Positions 27,617-37,197 of a DNA stretch of 64,000 nt are shown one piece after another; position 1 is the stretch's first letter, and each line of letters begins with the position of its first letter. The stretch is taken from contig NZ_AP024650.1 of NCBI RefSeq assembly GCF_019977275.1, forward strand, positions 2,480,001 through 2,544,000. The letters are read 5' to 3'. The DNA comes from Arthrobacter sp. StoSoilB19 (lineage in GTDB: Bacteria; Actinomycetota; Actinomycetes; Actinomycetales; Micrococcaceae). The notes under the pieces are model-generated. The model ran no database searches. It saw only the letters and a program-made list of their open reading frames with translations, and was not told where the DNA came from. A program made the position numbers and the translations under genes.

Positions 27617-29299
27617 TCAGTCGCGGGTCAGGCGCCGGTGGGTGACGCGGTGCGGCTTGGCCGCGTCGGGGCCCAGCCGCTGGACCTTGTTCTCCTCGTA
27701 GGATTCGAAGTTGCCCTCGAACCAGTACCACTTGGAGGGGTTCTCGTCGTCACCTTCGTAGGCAAGGATGTGCGTGGCCACGCGGTCCAGGAACCAGCGG
27801 TCGTGCGAGACCACCACGGCGCAGCCGGGGAACTCGAGCAACGCGTTTTCCAGGCTGCTGAGGGTTTCGACATCGAGGTCGTTGGTGGGCTCGTCGAGGA
27901 GCAGCAGGTTTCCGCCCTGCTTCAGGGTCAGTGCCAGGTTCAGGCGGTTTCGCTCACCACCTGACAGGACACCTGCCTTCTTCTGCTGGTCCGGGCCCTT
28001 GAAACCGAAAGCGGCCACATAGGCACGGGACGGCATCTCAACATTGCCCACCTGGATGAAGTCGAGTCCGTCGGAGACAACCTCCCACAGGGTCTTGTTG
28101 GGGTCGATGCCGCCGCGGCTCTGGTCAGCGTAGGAAATCTTGACCGAGTCACCGATCTTGAGCTCGCCGCCGTCCAGCGGTTCCAGGCCGACGATGGTCT
28201 TGAAGAGGGTGGACTTGCCCACACCGTTGGGGCCGATGACCCCCACGATGCCGTTGCGGGGCAGGGTGAAGGACAGCCCATCGATCAGGACACGCTCATC
28301 GAAGCCCTTCTGGAGGTTCCTGGCCTCCAGGACCAGGCCACCCAGGCGGGGTCCCGGCGGGATCTGGATTTCCTCGAAGTCAAGCTTGCGGGTGCGGTCG
28401 GCCTCGGCGGCCATTTCCTCGTAACGGGCCAGGCGGGCTTTGGACTTGGTCTGGCGGCCCTTGGCGTTGGACCGGACCCACTCGAGTTCCTCGGAGAGGC
28501 GCTTGGCCTGCTTGGCGTCCTTCTTGCCCTGGATCTCGAGGCGGGCGCGCTTCTTCTCCAGGTAGGTGGAGTAGTTGCCTTCGTACGGGTAGAGGTGGCC
28601 GCGGTCCACTTCCGCGATCCATTCCGCCACGTGGTCCAGGAAGTACCGGTCGTGGGTGACGGCGAGGACGGCGCCGGGGTAGCTGGAGAGGTGCTGCTCG
28701 AGCCAAAGCACGCTTTCGGCGTCCAGGTGGTTGGTGGGTTCGTCGAGGAGCAGCAGGTCGGGCTTCTGCAGGAGGAGCTTGCAGAGTGCCACGCGGCGCC
28801 GCTCACCGCCGGAAAGGTTGGTGACATCGGCATCGGCCGGCGGGCACCGGAGGGCGTCCATGGCCTGTTCCAGCTGGGAATCGAGGTCCCAGGCGTCGGC
28901 GGCGTCGATGGCCTCCTGCAGCTTGCCCATCTCTTCGAGGAGGGTGTCATAGTCAGCATCGGGGCTGGCCATTTCCTCGGAGATTTCGTTGAAGCGCTGG
29001 ATCTTGCCGTAGATCTCGCCAACGCCTTCCTGGACGTTGCCCAGGACAGTCTTTTCTTCGTTAAGCGGCGGTTCCTGGAGCAGGATGCCCACGCTGTAGC
29101 CGGGGCTGAGCCTGGCCTCGCCGTTGGAGGGCGTGTCCAGCCCGGCCATGATTTTGAGGATGGTGGACTTACCGGCACCGTTTGGGCCCACAACACCAAT
29201 CTTGGCGCCCGGGAAGAAGGACATGCTTACGTCATCAAGAATGAGTTTTTCGCCAACGGCCTTGCGGGCCTTGGTCATTGTGTAGATAAATTCCGCCAT
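27617..29299 (-). CDS. ettA: EttA, energy-dependent translational throttle ABC-F protein
   Basis: EttA is a cytosolic ABC-F ATPase that binds the ribosomal E site and gates the first peptide bond according to the ATP/ADP ratio. The 560-residue protein has two ABC cassettes, Walker A GPNGAGKST near 40 and GPNGVGKST near 355, and signatures LSGGERRRVAL and LSGGERNRLNLAL. An arm/linker lies between them. The start MAEFIYTMTKARK at 29299 matches the EttA family; the open frame further upstream does not. It is convergent with tesB. Confidence 0.95.
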   Translation of the reverse strand: MAEFIYTMTKARKAVGEKLILDDVSMSFFPGAKIGVVGPNGAGKSTILKIMAGLDTPSNGEARLSPGYSVGILLQEPPLNEEKTVLGNVQEGVGEIYGKIQRFNEISEEMASPDADYDTLLEEMGKLQEAIDAADAWDLDSQLEQAMDALRCPPADADVTNLSGGERRRVALCKLLLQKPDLLLLDEPTNHLDAESVLWLEQHLSSYPGAVLAVTHDRYFLDHVAEWIAEVDRGHLYPYEGNYSTYLEKKRARLEIQGKKDAKQAKRLSEELEWVRSNAKGRQTKSKARLARYEEMAAEADRTRKLDFEEIQIPPGPRLGGLVLEARNLQKGFDERVLIDGLSFTLPRNGIVGVIGPNGVGKSTLFKTIVGLEPLDGGELKIGDSVKISYADQSRGGIDPNKTLWEVVSDGLDFIQVGNVEMPSRAYVAAFGFKGPDQQKKAGVLSGGERNRLNLALTLKQGGNLLLLDEPTNDLDVETLSSLENALLEFPGCAVVVSHDRWFLDRVATHILAYEGDDENPSKWYWFEGNFESYEENKVQRLGPDAAKPHRVTHRRLTRD

Positions 29300-29360
29300 G
29301 GTCTCAAATCTAGTGGGTTGGCGGGCAGATCTCACATTTGCGGCGGACAGCTCAGCCGGA

Positions 29361-29930
29361 TCAGGAGCCCACGAAGCATTTGCCGCTGGCAAGTACCGGA
29401 AGGACTGTGACGGTCACCGCACCTTCGCGAACCTGCCCGATGACGCAGTCCTTGCCCTGCAGCACGGCGGCTTCGATGGCGTCCGCCTCCAGCCCGGTGG
29501 GTGTGCGGCTTTGCGAGACCTGAAGCGCGGCCGGCGCGATGCCGGCCCCGGTCAGGGCGTCGCTGACCTGGGCAGTGGCAGGTTTCGGCGTTCCCGTGGC
29601 CAGTTTGGTCAGGGTATCCGTAACCGTCCGTTTCACCGTTTCGGTGGCGGCGGCAGCTGCGGCCGAAACCGCGCCGCCGGACGTGTTGGCCAGCGGTTCC
29701 CCGCCGGCATTACTGCCCGGCGTCGCGGAGTCCTTGGCCTGGACCGGTTGTCCGTCCGCACCGGGACCGGCAGCCGGGGCCGCCGGTGAGGGCTGGTTGC
29801 CGCTGCCACCGGCTGCAGGTCCGGTTCCGGACGGAGCAGCGGTGCACCCGGACAGGAGGCAGGCCAGCACTGCACATGCCAGGGCTGCGCCGGCGCGGTT
29901 GTACTGCCGTTTACGGGGGATGGGACGCAT
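29361..29930 (-). CDS. Putative lipoprotein with a DUF6993-like C-terminal domain
   Basis: This 189-residue protein has a type II signal peptide: basic start (RPIPRKRQ), hydrophobic core and lipobox LLSGC at about residues 25-29. A proline/glycine/alanine-rich linker of about 50 residues follows, then a folded domain (residues 95-189). The domain holds two cysteines (KDCVIGQV and GKCFVG) that could form a disulfide. The domain recalls DUF6993 of Micrococcaceae; that label is from memory. It is expected to be anchored to the outer face of the membrane. Function is unknown. Confidence 0.75.
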   Translation of the reverse strand: MRPIPRKRQYNRAGAALACAVLACLLSGCTAAPSGTGPAAGGSGNQPSPAAPAAGPGADGQPVQAKDSATPGSNAGGEPLANTSGGAVSAAAAAATETVKRTVTDTLTKLATGTPKPATAQVSDALTGAGIAPAALQVSQSRTPTGLEADAIEAAVLQGKDCVIGQVREGAVTVTVLPVLASGKCFVGS

Positions 29931-30036
29931 GGTGTCATTCTGCCATGGGTGATGGGACGGCCCGGCCCGGAAAACGGGCAGTGCACCAGAGCTCCCCTGG
30001 GACGCAGTGTCCGTCAAGGGCCTGCGGATGTGGGAT

Positions 30037-30070
30037 GTTGGCGGGCGGACGGGTGTTGGCGGGCGGACGG
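30037..30070. repeat. Short tandem repeat between the lipoprotein and SSB genes
   Basis: Two exact copies of GTTGGCGGGCGGACGG (30037-30052 and 30055-30070), period 18, lie in the 214-base gap between the SSB stop and the lipoprotein start. Nothing else is recognised in this gap. Confidence 0.8.
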
Positions 30071-30144
30071 AGGGCGGCCGGGGGGTGCCGCCATTCCGTC
30101 CGCCCGGGACTGGATGGGCAACGCTGATACCTGATACGTGGTTC

Positions 30145-30696
30145 CTAGATTTCGGCGAGTTCCCCCGTTTCCAGGTCAAGGGAGGCGAGACCGCCGTCGC
30201 TGTCCTCAATGACGACGGCGGGGTGGCCGGGATCCCCGGGGTGTTCATCTTCGCGGTCCTCCGGCTCGTCCGGGTCCTGGTCCAGCCCGGGGACGTCATC
30301 GGGGGCCGGCGGCTGCTCCACGAGGGAGAGCGCCGGCCTGGAAGCGGTGCGGATAAAGTTTGCCGACCCAAAGGAGAGGTCGTGCCCCACGGCATCGGCG
30401 TCAATGATGGCGGAGTGGTACACCCGCCCGTCCTTTTCCCACGTGCGGATCTTCAGTTTGCCCACCACGATGACCGGCTGGCCCTTCCTGATGCTGCACC
30501 CCAGGGTTCCCGCCAGCTGGCGGTAGCCCTGCACGGTGAACCAGTTGGTGTGCCCGTCGCCCCAGGTCCTGGATTCGCGGTCGAAGCGGCGGGTGGTGGA
30601 ACCGATGCGGAAGGAAGCTGTTGCCACTCCCCCTGGCGTGGTGGAACTGGTTATCTCGGTGGCCACGAAGCCCCGGATGGTGATGGTTTCGCTCAT
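30145..30696 (-). CDS. Single-stranded DNA-binding protein paralogue without canonical acidic tip
   Basis: This 183-residue protein starts MSETITIRGFVATEITS. It has an OB-fold SSB domain to about residue 115, with FRIGSTTRRFD and the NWFTVQGYRQLAG element. The C-terminal tail is acidic and rich in Asp/Pro/Glu but ends DLETGELAEI instead of the DDDIPF-type tip that recruits repair partners. It is therefore likely a second SSB, used in competence, stress or conjugation-like roles as in other actinobacteria, not the essential replication SSB. The start at 30696 is the family start. Confidence 0.88.
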   Translation of the reverse strand: MSETITIRGFVATEITSSTTPGGVATASFRIGSTTRRFDRESRTWGDGHTNWFTVQGYRQLAGTLGCSIRKGQPVIVVGKLKIRTWEKDGRVYHSAIIDADAVGHDLSFGSANFIRTASRPALSLVEQPPAPDDVPGLDQDPDEPEDREDEHPGDPGHPAVVIEDSDGGLASLDLETGELAEI

Positions 30697-30902
30697 GTCT
30701 ACGTCCTGTCTGGATGGTGGCGCCTTTAGCAGGCATGACCAGCATCGCGCCGGACCACGTCGGGCAGGAGGGACGGGTTTGCCTATGTGGACAACGTCCG
30801 GGGGAAAGGCCGGTGTGGAGGATGAGTGGCGGCTGGATGACACCGCCGGCAGCCGGGCAATGTAAACTTTTTGAGGCGCCGGCCTGCAGGCCGGAAGCCA
30901 AC

Positions 30903-30975
30903 GCCTCAGTAGCTCAGGGGATAGAGCAGCGGCCTTCTAATCCGCCGGTCGGGGGTTCGATTCCCTCCTGGGGCA
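30903..30975 (+). tRNA. tRNA-Arg (anticodon TCT)
   Basis: Acceptor GCCTCAG pairs with CTGGGGC. The anticodon loop CTTCTAA gives TCT, and the T arm is GGGGGTTCGATTCCC. The genome carries CC but not the final A of CCA. A strong hairpin at 30989-31012 follows. Confidence 0.93.
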
Positions 30976-30988
30976 CCGCAGTGGATGG

Positions 30989-31012
30989 CGCCCCGGTCTT
31001 CGGACCGGGGCG
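30989..31012 (+). terminator. Terminator of tRNA-Arg
   Basis: A 10-bp GC stem (CGCCCCGGTC) with a TTCG loop is followed by TTGTG. It lies 14 bases after the tRNA and before the end of the xylR-like gene. Confidence 0.8.
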
Positions 31013-31024
31013 TTGTGCGTGGCG

Positions 31025-32251
31025 CTACGCGTGCAGCCGGTGCGGCGCTTCCATCAGGGAGCGGATCACGCTTCCGGCTGCCCCCAAAAGGGCGCCCGAC
31101 TCGCCAACGGCGGACATCGTCACCTGGCTGGATGCATATTTCCCTGGCGCATATTTGTCCAGGCTCGCCAGCAACGGGGCACGCAGCCATGGTTCGAGGA
31201 CCGCGAAGTGGCCCCCAAGGACCACAGATTCGATGTTGACCACCCGCGCCGTCGAGGCGAGTGCTATCCCCAGGCAGCGTCCCGCACGTTCGACGGCGGA
31301 AACAGCCCGGGGCTCCCCGGCCCGCAGCGCCTGCAGCAGGGCGGACATGTCCGCGGAGCGGGAACCCCGGTCCAGGGCCAGGCCGGCCGCGGCAAAAATG
31401 GCGTCCTGGCCGGCAACGGTCTCCAGGCAGCCGGTCCCGCCGCATGAACAATGCCCGCCGTCGGGGTCAACCACAATGTGCCCCACCTCGCCCGCGTGGC
31501 CGTGCGGACCGGTGAATAGCTCTGATCCGATGACTATCCCGCCACCGACGCCCACCTCGCCGGAGACGAAGAGGAAGTCCGACGCCCCGTCCGGCCGGTG
31601 CCGCAGTTCGGCGAGGGCTGCGGCGTTGGCTTCATTGAACAGCGCCACCCCAAGGGGAGCTTCGGGCAGCAGCGCCTCCAGGTCCAGGTCCGCATTGACC
31701 CAGCCCAGGTTCGGAGCGGTGAGCACCCGCGCCAGGGCCGGGTCAACGAGCCCGGGCACGGCAAGTCCGCCACCCAGGACCTCGACGCCGTGCTCCCCCG
31801 CCGTGCTCCTGACCCGGGCGGCCAGGGCTGCGAGCGCGGACAGCACCGGCCCGTCCGGGCTGTTGCGGTTGTCGCGTTCCTCTTCCTCCCGGACGAGGAC
31901 GGTTCCGGCGAGGTCCACCACTGCCGCGGAGATGTAGTCGACGTTGATTTCCATCCCCATGACCGCCCGGCTGGGGCTGAGTTCCAGACCCACGCCGGGA
32001 CGGCCCCGCCCCTGCGGGTTGAGGCCGATTTCGCGGACGATCCCTGCGTCAAGGAGGTCCAGCACCAGGCTGGACACTGATGCCTTGGTCAGTCCGGTGG
32101 CTCCGGCCAGCTGGGCGCGGCTGGGATGGACGCCTGGCGGAAACTCGGCGATTGCGCCAAGGACCAGTGCCAGGTTGCTGCGCCGGACATCCGCCACGCT
32201 TCCGGGGGCAGCGCCTCCGGGTCCCGCCACTGCAGGCGCCGGCATCACCAT
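31025..32251 (-). CDS. xylR: ROK-family transcriptional regulator, probable xylose repressor
   Basis: The 408-residue protein combines an N-terminal winged helix-turn-helix (about residues 20-90, with PSRAQLAGATGLTKASVSSL) and a ROK kinase-like domain. The latter includes GVGGGI and the zinc motif HCSCGGTGCLE near residue 265. ROK regulators of this build repress sugar operons and release DNA when the sugar binds. The divergent xylA-xylB genes make xylose the likely effector. Start 32251 (ATG) has GGGGAGG six bases upstream. A candidate operator lies in the shared gap. Confidence 0.92.
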   Translation of the reverse strand: MVMPAPAVAGPGGAAPGSVADVRRSNLALVLGAIAEFPPGVHPSRAQLAGATGLTKASVSSLVLDLLDAGIVREIGLNPQGRGRPGVGLELSPSRAVMGMEINVDYISAAVVDLAGTVLVREEEERDNRNSPDGPVLSALAALAARVRSTAGEHGVEVLGGGLAVPGLVDPALARVLTAPNLGWVNADLDLEALLPEAPLGVALFNEANAAALAELRHRPDGASDFLFVSGEVGVGGGIVIGSELFTGPHGHAGEVGHIVVDPDGGHCSCGGTGCLETVAGQDAIFAAAGLALDRGSRSADMSALLQALRAGEPRAVSAVERAGRCLGIALASTARVVNIESVVLGGHFAVLEPWLRAPLLASLDKYAPGKYASSQVTMSAVGESGALLGAAGSVIRSLMEAPHRLHA

Positions 32252-32309
32252 CACAAACCTCCCCGTCCAAGTTCCGACAGATTTTCCGGCTGTTTTCCAG
32301 CCGGGACTC

Positions 32310-32354
32310 TTGACCCAACCCTACGACGGCTCATATAGTTCAGGCAATAAACTA
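32310..32354 (+). promoter_or_regulatory. xylA promoter with overlapping XylR-type operator
   Basis: A strong sigma-70-like promoter is visible: TTGACC (32310-32315), 18 bases, TATAGT (32334-32339). Overlapping and following the -10 is an inverted repeat TAGTT(32336-32340)-N9-AACTA(32350-32354). The right half CAATAAACTAA resembles the XylR operator of Bacillus (CAACAAACTAA, from memory). Binding here would block polymerase directly. Confidence 0.75.
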
Positions 32355-32395
32355 AAGCTTCGCACCTCCGCGGAGCCCGATCGCAAGGACGCATC

Positions 32396-33583
32396 ATGAC
32401 TCTTACGCCCACCCCCGCCGACAAATTCACTTTTGGTCTCTGGACCGTCGGCTGGACCGGCGCCGATCCGTTCGGCGTCGCCACCCGTGCCGCGCTGGAC
32501 CCGGTGGAGGCCGTGCACCGCCTGGCAGAACTGGGCGCGTACGGCATCACGTTCCACGACAACGACCTTGTCCCGTTTGATGCCTCCGCCTCGGAGCGGG
32601 ACCTGATCCTGAAGAACTTCCGCGCGGCCCTGTCCGAGACCGGGCTGAAAGTTCCCATGGTGACCACCAACCTGTTCAGCCACCCTGTCTTCAAGGACGG
32701 CGGCTTCACCTCGAATGACCGCTCGATCCGCCGCTTCGCCCTCTCCAAGGTCCTGCGCAACATCGACCTCGCCGCCGAACTCGGCGCCGAAACCTTTGTC
32801 ATGTGGGGCGGCCGGGAAGGCAGCGAATACGACGGCTCCAAGGACCTGGCCGCCGCCCTGGACCGGATGAAGGAAGGCGTGGACACCGCCGCCGGCTACA
32901 TCAAGGACAAGGGCTACAACCTGCGGATCGCGCTCGAGCCCAAGCCCAACGAACCCCGCGGCGACATCTTCCTGCCCACCGTGGGCCACGGCCTGGCCTT
33001 CATCGCCCAGCTCGAGCACGGCGACATCGTGGGCCTGAACCCCGAAACCGGCCACGAGCAAATGGCCGGACTGAACTTCACCCACGGCATCGCCCAGGCC
33101 CTGTGGGCCGGCAAGCTCTTCCACATCGACCTCAACGGCCAGCGCGGCATCAAGTACGACCAGGACCTCGTCTTCGGACACGGGGACCTGACCAGCGCCT
33201 TCTTCACCGTGGACCTGCTCGAGAACGGCTTCCCCGGCGGCGGCCCTACCTATGACGGCCCCCGGCACTTCGACTACAAGCCCTCCCGCACCGATGGCTA
33301 CGACGGCGTGTGGGAGTCGGCCAAGGCCAACATGTCCATGTACCTGCTGCTGAAGGAACGCGCCCTGGCCTTCCGCGCCGACCCGCAGGTACAGGAAGCC
33401 CTCAAGACCTCCGGCGTCTTCGAACTCGGCGAACCCACCCTCAAGGCCGGCGAAACCACCGCCGACCTGCTGGCCGACGCCGCAGCATTCCAGGACTTCG
33501 ACGCCGACAAGGCAGCCGAACGCTCCTTTGCCTTCGTGCGCCTCAACCAGCTCGCCATCGAACACCTCCTCGGCGCCCACTAG
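32396..33583 (+). CDS. xylA: Xylose isomerase
   Basis: XylA converts D-xylose to D-xylulose in the cytosol using two divalent metal ions. The 395-residue protein is of the actinobacterial class I length. Metal and base residues are in the expected segments: [52 protein letters not shown] and [23 protein letters not shown] (shown here in parts). It is 141 bases from xylR and four bases before xylB, with AAGGAC upstream of the start. Control by XylR is inferred from the overlapping operator. Confidence 0.96.
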   Translation: MTLTPTPADKFTFGLWTVGWTGADPFGVATRAALDPVEAVHRLAELGAYGITFHDNDLVPFDASASERDLILKNFRAALSETGLKVPMVTTNLFSHPVFKDGGFTSNDRSIRRFALSKVLRNIDLAAELGAETFVMWGGREGSEYDGSKDLAAALDRMKEGVDTAAGYIKDKGYNLRIALEPKPNEPRGDIFLPTVGHGLAFIAQLEHGDIVGLNPETGHEQMAGLNFTHGIAQALWAGKLFHIDLNGQRGIKYDQDLVFGHGDLTSAFFTVDLLENGFPGGGPTYDGPRHFDYKPSRTDGYDGVWESAKANMSMYLLLKERALAFRADPQVQEALKTSGVFELGEPTLKAGETTADLLADAAAFQDFDADKAAERSFAFVRLNQLAIEHLLGAH

Positions 33584-33586
33584 GCC

Positions 33587-35020
33587 ATGGTGCTCGTCGC
33601 AGGCATCGACAGCTCCACCCAGTCCTGCAAGGTGGTGATCCGCGACGCGGATACCGGAGCACTCGTCCGCCAGGGCCGGGCCACGCACCCTGCCGGCAGC
33701 GAGGTTCATCCGGACCATTGGTGGACTGCCCTTCAAAAGGCGGCGGCCGACGCCGGCGGGCTGGATGACGTCAGCGCCGTCTCGGTGGGCGGGCAGCAGC
33801 ACGGCATGGTCTGCCTGGACAGCGACGGTGCCGTCATCCGCCCGGCGCTGCTGTGGAACGACACCCGCAGCGCCGGCGCGGCCGTGGAGCTCATCAAGGA
33901 TGCCGGCGGCGGCGATCCCGCCGCCGGCGCCGAGTATTGGGCCCGCACCACCGGAACTGTCCCCGTTGCTTCCCTCACGGTGACCAAGCTGCACTGGCTG
34001 GCGGAAAACGAACCGGAGAATGCGGCAAAGGTGGCCGCTGTCTGCCTTCCGCACGACTGGCTGACGTGGCGGCTCGCCGGCTTCGGCCCGGGCAGCGGCG
34101 CCGAAGGGCTTGCCGCCTTGGCCACAGACCGCTCCGACGCATCAGGCACGGGGTACTACTCGACGGCGGAGGACAACTACCTTCCGGACGTCCTGTCCGC
34201 GGCGCTCGGCCACGTTCCTGCCGTCCCCAGGGTTCTTGGCCCGTTGGAGGCGGCCGGGCGGACTCCCGCAGGCAGCGTCCTGGCAGCGGGTGCCGGGGAC
34301 AACGCGGCCGCCGCGCTTGGCGCAGGGGCGGGGTTGGGCGACGTCGTGATGTCCCTGGGCACATCCGGCACCGTTTTCGCCGTCTCGGAAACACCGGCGG
34401 CAGATCCGTCCGGACTGGTGGCGGGGTTTGCCGACGCTGCCGGGCACTACCTGCCGCTGGTCTGCACCTTGAACGCCACCCGGGTCTTTGATGCCACGGC
34501 GGCGCTGCTGGGCGTGGACCTGCCGGAGTTCAACCGGCTGGCCCTGTCTGCCGGTTCCGGCGCCGGAGGGCTCACCCTGGTGCCCTACCTTGACGGGGAA
34601 CGGACACCCAACCTGCCGGACGCCACGGGTACCCTGCACGGCATCACCCGTGCCAACTACACCCCGGCCAACCTGGCGCGCGCCGCCGTCGAAGGCGTGG
34701 TCTGCTCCCTGGCCGACGGCCTGGCGGCGCTGCAGGCCCAGGGCGTGTCTGCCCGCCGGATCCTCCTGGTGGGCGGGGGCGCCCAATCCACCGCCGTGCA
34801 GGAAGTCGCAGCGGCCCTGCTGGGAACACCCGTCACAGTGCCGGAGCCGGGTGAGTATGTTGCCGACGGCGCGGCACGCCAGGCAGCGGCGGCCCTCACC
34901 GGACGTTTCCCTGCATGGGCTGCTGGCGCCGTCAACCTTCCACCGGGGAAGGACGACGGCGGCGTGCTGGCCCGGTACCGGCGGTTCGCCTCGCTGTATA
35001 CCCAGGGCAGCAACAGGTAA
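33587..35020 (+). CDS. xylB: Xylulokinase
   Basis: XylB phosphorylates D-xylulose to xylulose-5-phosphate, feeding the pentose phosphate pathway. The 477-residue FGGY-family kinase has the N-terminal [12 protein letters not shown] phosphate motif, VGGQQHGMV, a [10 protein letters not shown] phosphate-2 region, and LLVGGGAQS near the C-terminus. It is somewhat shorter than the 484-residue E. coli enzyme but complete. It starts four bases after xylA, so the two form one operon that ends at the hairpin at 35034. Confidence 0.95.
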   Translation: MVLVAGIDSSTQSCKVVIRDADTGALVRQGRATHPAGSEVHPDHWWTALQKAAADAGGLDDVSAVSVGGQQHGMVCLDSDGAVIRPALLWNDTRSAGAAVELIKDAGGGDPAAGAEYWARTTGTVPVASLTVTKLHWLAENEPENAAKVAAVCLPHDWLTWRLAGFGPGSGAEGLAALATDRSDASGTGYYSTAEDNYLPDVLSAALGHVPAVPRVLGPLEAAGRTPAGSVLAAGAGDNAAAALGAGAGLGDVVMSLGTSGTVFAVSETPAADPSGLVAGFADAAGHYLPLVCTLNATRVFDATAALLGVDLPEFNRLALSAGSGAGGLTLVPYLDGERTPNLPDATGTLHGITRANYTPANLARAAVEGVVCSLADGLAALQAQGVSARRILLVGGGAQSTAVQEVAAALLGTPVTVPEPGEYVADGAARQAAAALTGRFPAWAAGAVNLPPGKDDGGVLARYRRFASLYTQGSNR

Positions 35021-35033
35021 CAAAGAAACAAAG

Positions 35034-35078
35034 GGACCCGGACCCGCGGTGGGCATCCACCGCCGGTCCGGGTCCTTT
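35034..35078 (+). terminator. Terminator of xylAB
   Basis: A 19-bp stem with a single mismatch and five-base loop (outer GGACCCGG) is followed by TTTCC, 13 bases after the xylB stop. Confidence 0.85.
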
Positions 35079-35092
35079 CCATGTGGGGCGCA

Positions 35093-35129
35093 GGCTCCTG
35101 CCAGTCATGTTGGGAACGTGGCAGGAGCC
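35093..35129 (-). terminator. Hairpin downstream of the minus-strand sugar operon
   Basis: A perfect 11-bp stem (GGCTCCTGCCA) with a 15-base loop lies 17 bases after the isomerase/epimerase stop. There is no clear T run, so its role as terminator is inferred. Confidence 0.65.
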
Positions 35130-35146
35130 CGCGGTCTTGGGTCAGG

Positions 35147-35986
35147 TCAGGCGTACGGGAGGACGAGCTCCGCGTAGCGCTCCTTTACTGAGGCCAGGAC
35201 GGTATTGCCGTCCGTGTCCCAGATCTCCTGATTGAAGATTTCCACTTCGATGTCGCCGGTGTACCCGGCATCCCGCACCCAGGTGCCGATGGTGGCAAAG
35301 TCCACCACGCCGTCGCCCATGTAGCCTCGGGACAGCAGCGGATCGGCGGCGATGGGCATGTTGAAGTCACACACCTGGTAGGAGGCGATGCGGCTCTCCC
35401 GGCCGGCCCGCTCGATCTGCGCCTTCAGTTCCGGGTCCCACCAGACGTGGAAGGTATCGACGGCGACCCCCACCGTTGAGGCGTCGAAGGGCGCTGCGAG
35501 GTCCAGCGCCTGGCCCAGGGTGGAGATGAGCGCGCGGTCAGCCGCATACATCGGGTGCAGCGGTTCCAGGACCAGGCGTACGCCGTTTTCCTGCGCAAAC
35601 GGAACCAGGTCGGCGAGCCGGTCGGCGACGCGCTGGCGGGCTGCCACCACGTCCTTCTCCCCCGGGGCCAGGCCGCCGACCACCAGGAAGAGCTCCCTGG
35701 TGTCCAGTGCCACGGCTTCCAGGATGGCTGCCTTGTTGTCCGCGAGCGCGGCCGCCTGGCCCTCTGGATCGGGGGCGGTGAGGAATCCGCCGCGGCACAG
35801 CGAGGAGACACGCAGCCCGGCGTCCTTGATCAGGCGGGCGGCCTTGTCCAGGCCGGCCTCCTCCACCCGGTCCCGCCACGGTCCGATGGCGGGGATCCCG
35901 GCGTTGACGCAGCCCTCGACGACCTGGGCGAGCGTCCACTTCTTGGTGGTGGCACTGTTGATGGAGAGGCGGGAGAAGTCGCTCAT
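35147..35986 (-). CDS. Sugar phosphate isomerase/epimerase family protein
   Basis: This 279-residue TIM-barrel protein is of the AP endonuclease 2-like fold used by inosose dehydratases, epimerases and keto-sugar lyases. Metal-ligand candidates are present in LEPLHPM, VAVDTFHVWWD and VEIFNQEIW. It is the last gene of a three-gene operon: its ATG overlaps the DUF993 stop (ATGA). The probable partner dehydrogenase would supply a keto sugar. The exact reaction is unknown; an isomerase, dehydratase or ring-opening lyase role are all possible. Confidence 0.88.
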   Translation of the reverse strand: MSDFSRLSINSATTKKWTLAQVVEGCVNAGIPAIGPWRDRVEEAGLDKAARLIKDAGLRVSSLCRGGFLTAPDPEGQAAALADNKAAILEAVALDTRELFLVVGGLAPGEKDVVAARQRVADRLADLVPFAQENGVRLVLEPLHPMYAADRALISTLGQALDLAAPFDASTVGVAVDTFHVWWDPELKAQIERAGRESRIASYQVCDFNMPIAADPLLSRGYMGDGVVDFATIGTWVRDAGYTGDIEVEIFNQEIWDTDGNTVLASVKERYAELVLPYA

Positions 35987-37197
35987 ACTCCCACCCCGTT
36001 GATCCGCAGGTAGTCCGACATCCGAAAGGCTGCCAGCGCCGGGTCCCTGAGCAGGCCGGCCTGGTCGGCGAGTTCGAAGGTCCTGGCCAGGTGGCATACG
36101 GAGCGGCCGGAGTGCAGGCCGCCCACCATCTGGAAGCCGGGCTGCTTGCCGTTGAGCCAGGACATGAACGCGATGCCGGTCTTGTAGTAGAACGTGGGGG
36201 CGCTGAAGATGTGCTTGCCCAGTTCGCGGGTGGAGTCCAGGATCTCCCGCGCCTTCGCCGGGTTGCCGGCGTCATAGTTCTGCAGGGCCACCGAGGCGGC
36301 GGGATAGATCGCCGCGAAGATGCCCAGCAGGGCGTCCGAGTGGTGGCTGCCGTCGCCGTCGATCAGTTCGGGGTAGTTGAAGTCGTCCCCGGTGTAGAGG
36401 CGGACACCCTCGGGCAGTGCCGCCCGCAGGGCAATTTCGTGGCCGGCATCCAGCAGCGAGACCTTGACGCCGTCCACCTTGTCCGCGTGGTCCCTGATGA
36501 GGCCCAGGAAGGTTTCGGTGGCGGTTGCGACGTCGTCCGAGCCCCAGTAGCCGGCGAGCGCGGGATCGAACATGGTGCCCAGCCAGTGCAGGATGACCGG
36601 CTGGTCCACTTCCTGCAGCAGGGTGGAGTACACCCGCAGGTAGTCCTCCGGGCCGCCGGCGACCCTGGCCAGGGCCCGGGAGGCCATCAGGATGACCTTG
36701 GGTCCGGCCTCGGCAACCACGGCAATCTGCTCGCGGTAGGCCTCGAGCACCGCCTGGATGCCTGCTTCGCCGGTGGGCAGTGCAGCGGTGTCCAGCTGGT
36801 CGGTTCCGGCGCCGCAGGAGACGAGGTCACGGACGGACTTGCCGGCGGTGGCCGGGTTGTTGGCGGAAACCACGGATGCGGCTTCCACTCCCGTGCGCTT
36901 GATGAGCTGCTGCGTCGCTGCCCAGTCCAGGCCCATGCCGCGCTGGGCTGTGTCCATGGCATCGGCGACGCCCAGACCGTAGGACCACAGTTCGTGGCGG
37001 TACGCCATGGTGGCGTCCCAGTCCAGGCGGGCGGGGGCACCGGGCGTATTGTCCGCCAGCACCTCGGGGATGACGTGGGCGGCCGCATAGGCGCGCCGTG
37101 CAGTCAGGGGCGCAGTGGGCCGGGCCCAGGCGGCGCCGCCCTGAAGGCGGTACTCCCTGGTTCCGCCGTCTTCGGAGGGAAGGATGAGGGACGTCAT
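35983..37197 (-). CDS. DUF993 protein, dihydrodipicolinate-synthase-like aldolase/lyase
   Basis: This 404-residue protein is of the DUF993 family, related to the DapA/NAL class I aldolase barrel. The likely Schiff-base lysine is in DKVDGVKVSLL, and the following YTGDDFNYPEL matches the SGDD region of DapA. The DapA tyrosine position appears as VILHWLG, so the proton relay differs. The start at 37197 shares one base with the dehydrogenase stop (TAATG), and its own end overlaps the next gene. These couplings imply equimolar synthesis of three pathway enzymes. The substrate is unknown. Confidence 0.85.
   Translation of the reverse strand: MTSLILPSEDGGTREYRLQGGAAWARPTAPLTARRAYAAAHVIPEVLADNTPGAPARLDWDATMAYRHELWSYGLGVADAMDTAQRGMGLDWAATQQLIKRTGVEAASVVSANNPATAGKSVRDLVSCGAGTDQLDTAALPTGEAGIQAVLEAYREQIAVVAEAGPKVILMASRALARVAGGPEDYLRVYSTLLQEVDQPVILHWLGTMFDPALAGYWGSDDVATATETFLGLIRDHADKVDGVKVSLLDAGHEIALRAALPEGVRLYTGDDFNYPELIDGDGSHHSDALLGIFAAIYPAASVALQNYDAGNPAKAREILDSTRELGKHIFSAPTFYYKTGIAFMSWLNGKQPGFQMVGGLHSGRSVCHLARTFELADQAGLLRDPALAAFRMSDYLRINGVGV

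Noticed and set aside
30903..31012. tRNA-Arg as a possible integration site of a mobile island
   Set aside because: No integrase, no repeated tRNA 3' fragment and no shift in base composition were seen in the following sugar genes.
32321..34054. A 577-residue minus-strand open frame over xylA-xylB
   Set aside because: It is opposite two unmistakable xylose genes and has repetitive Val/Gly/Ala composition typical of antisense frames.
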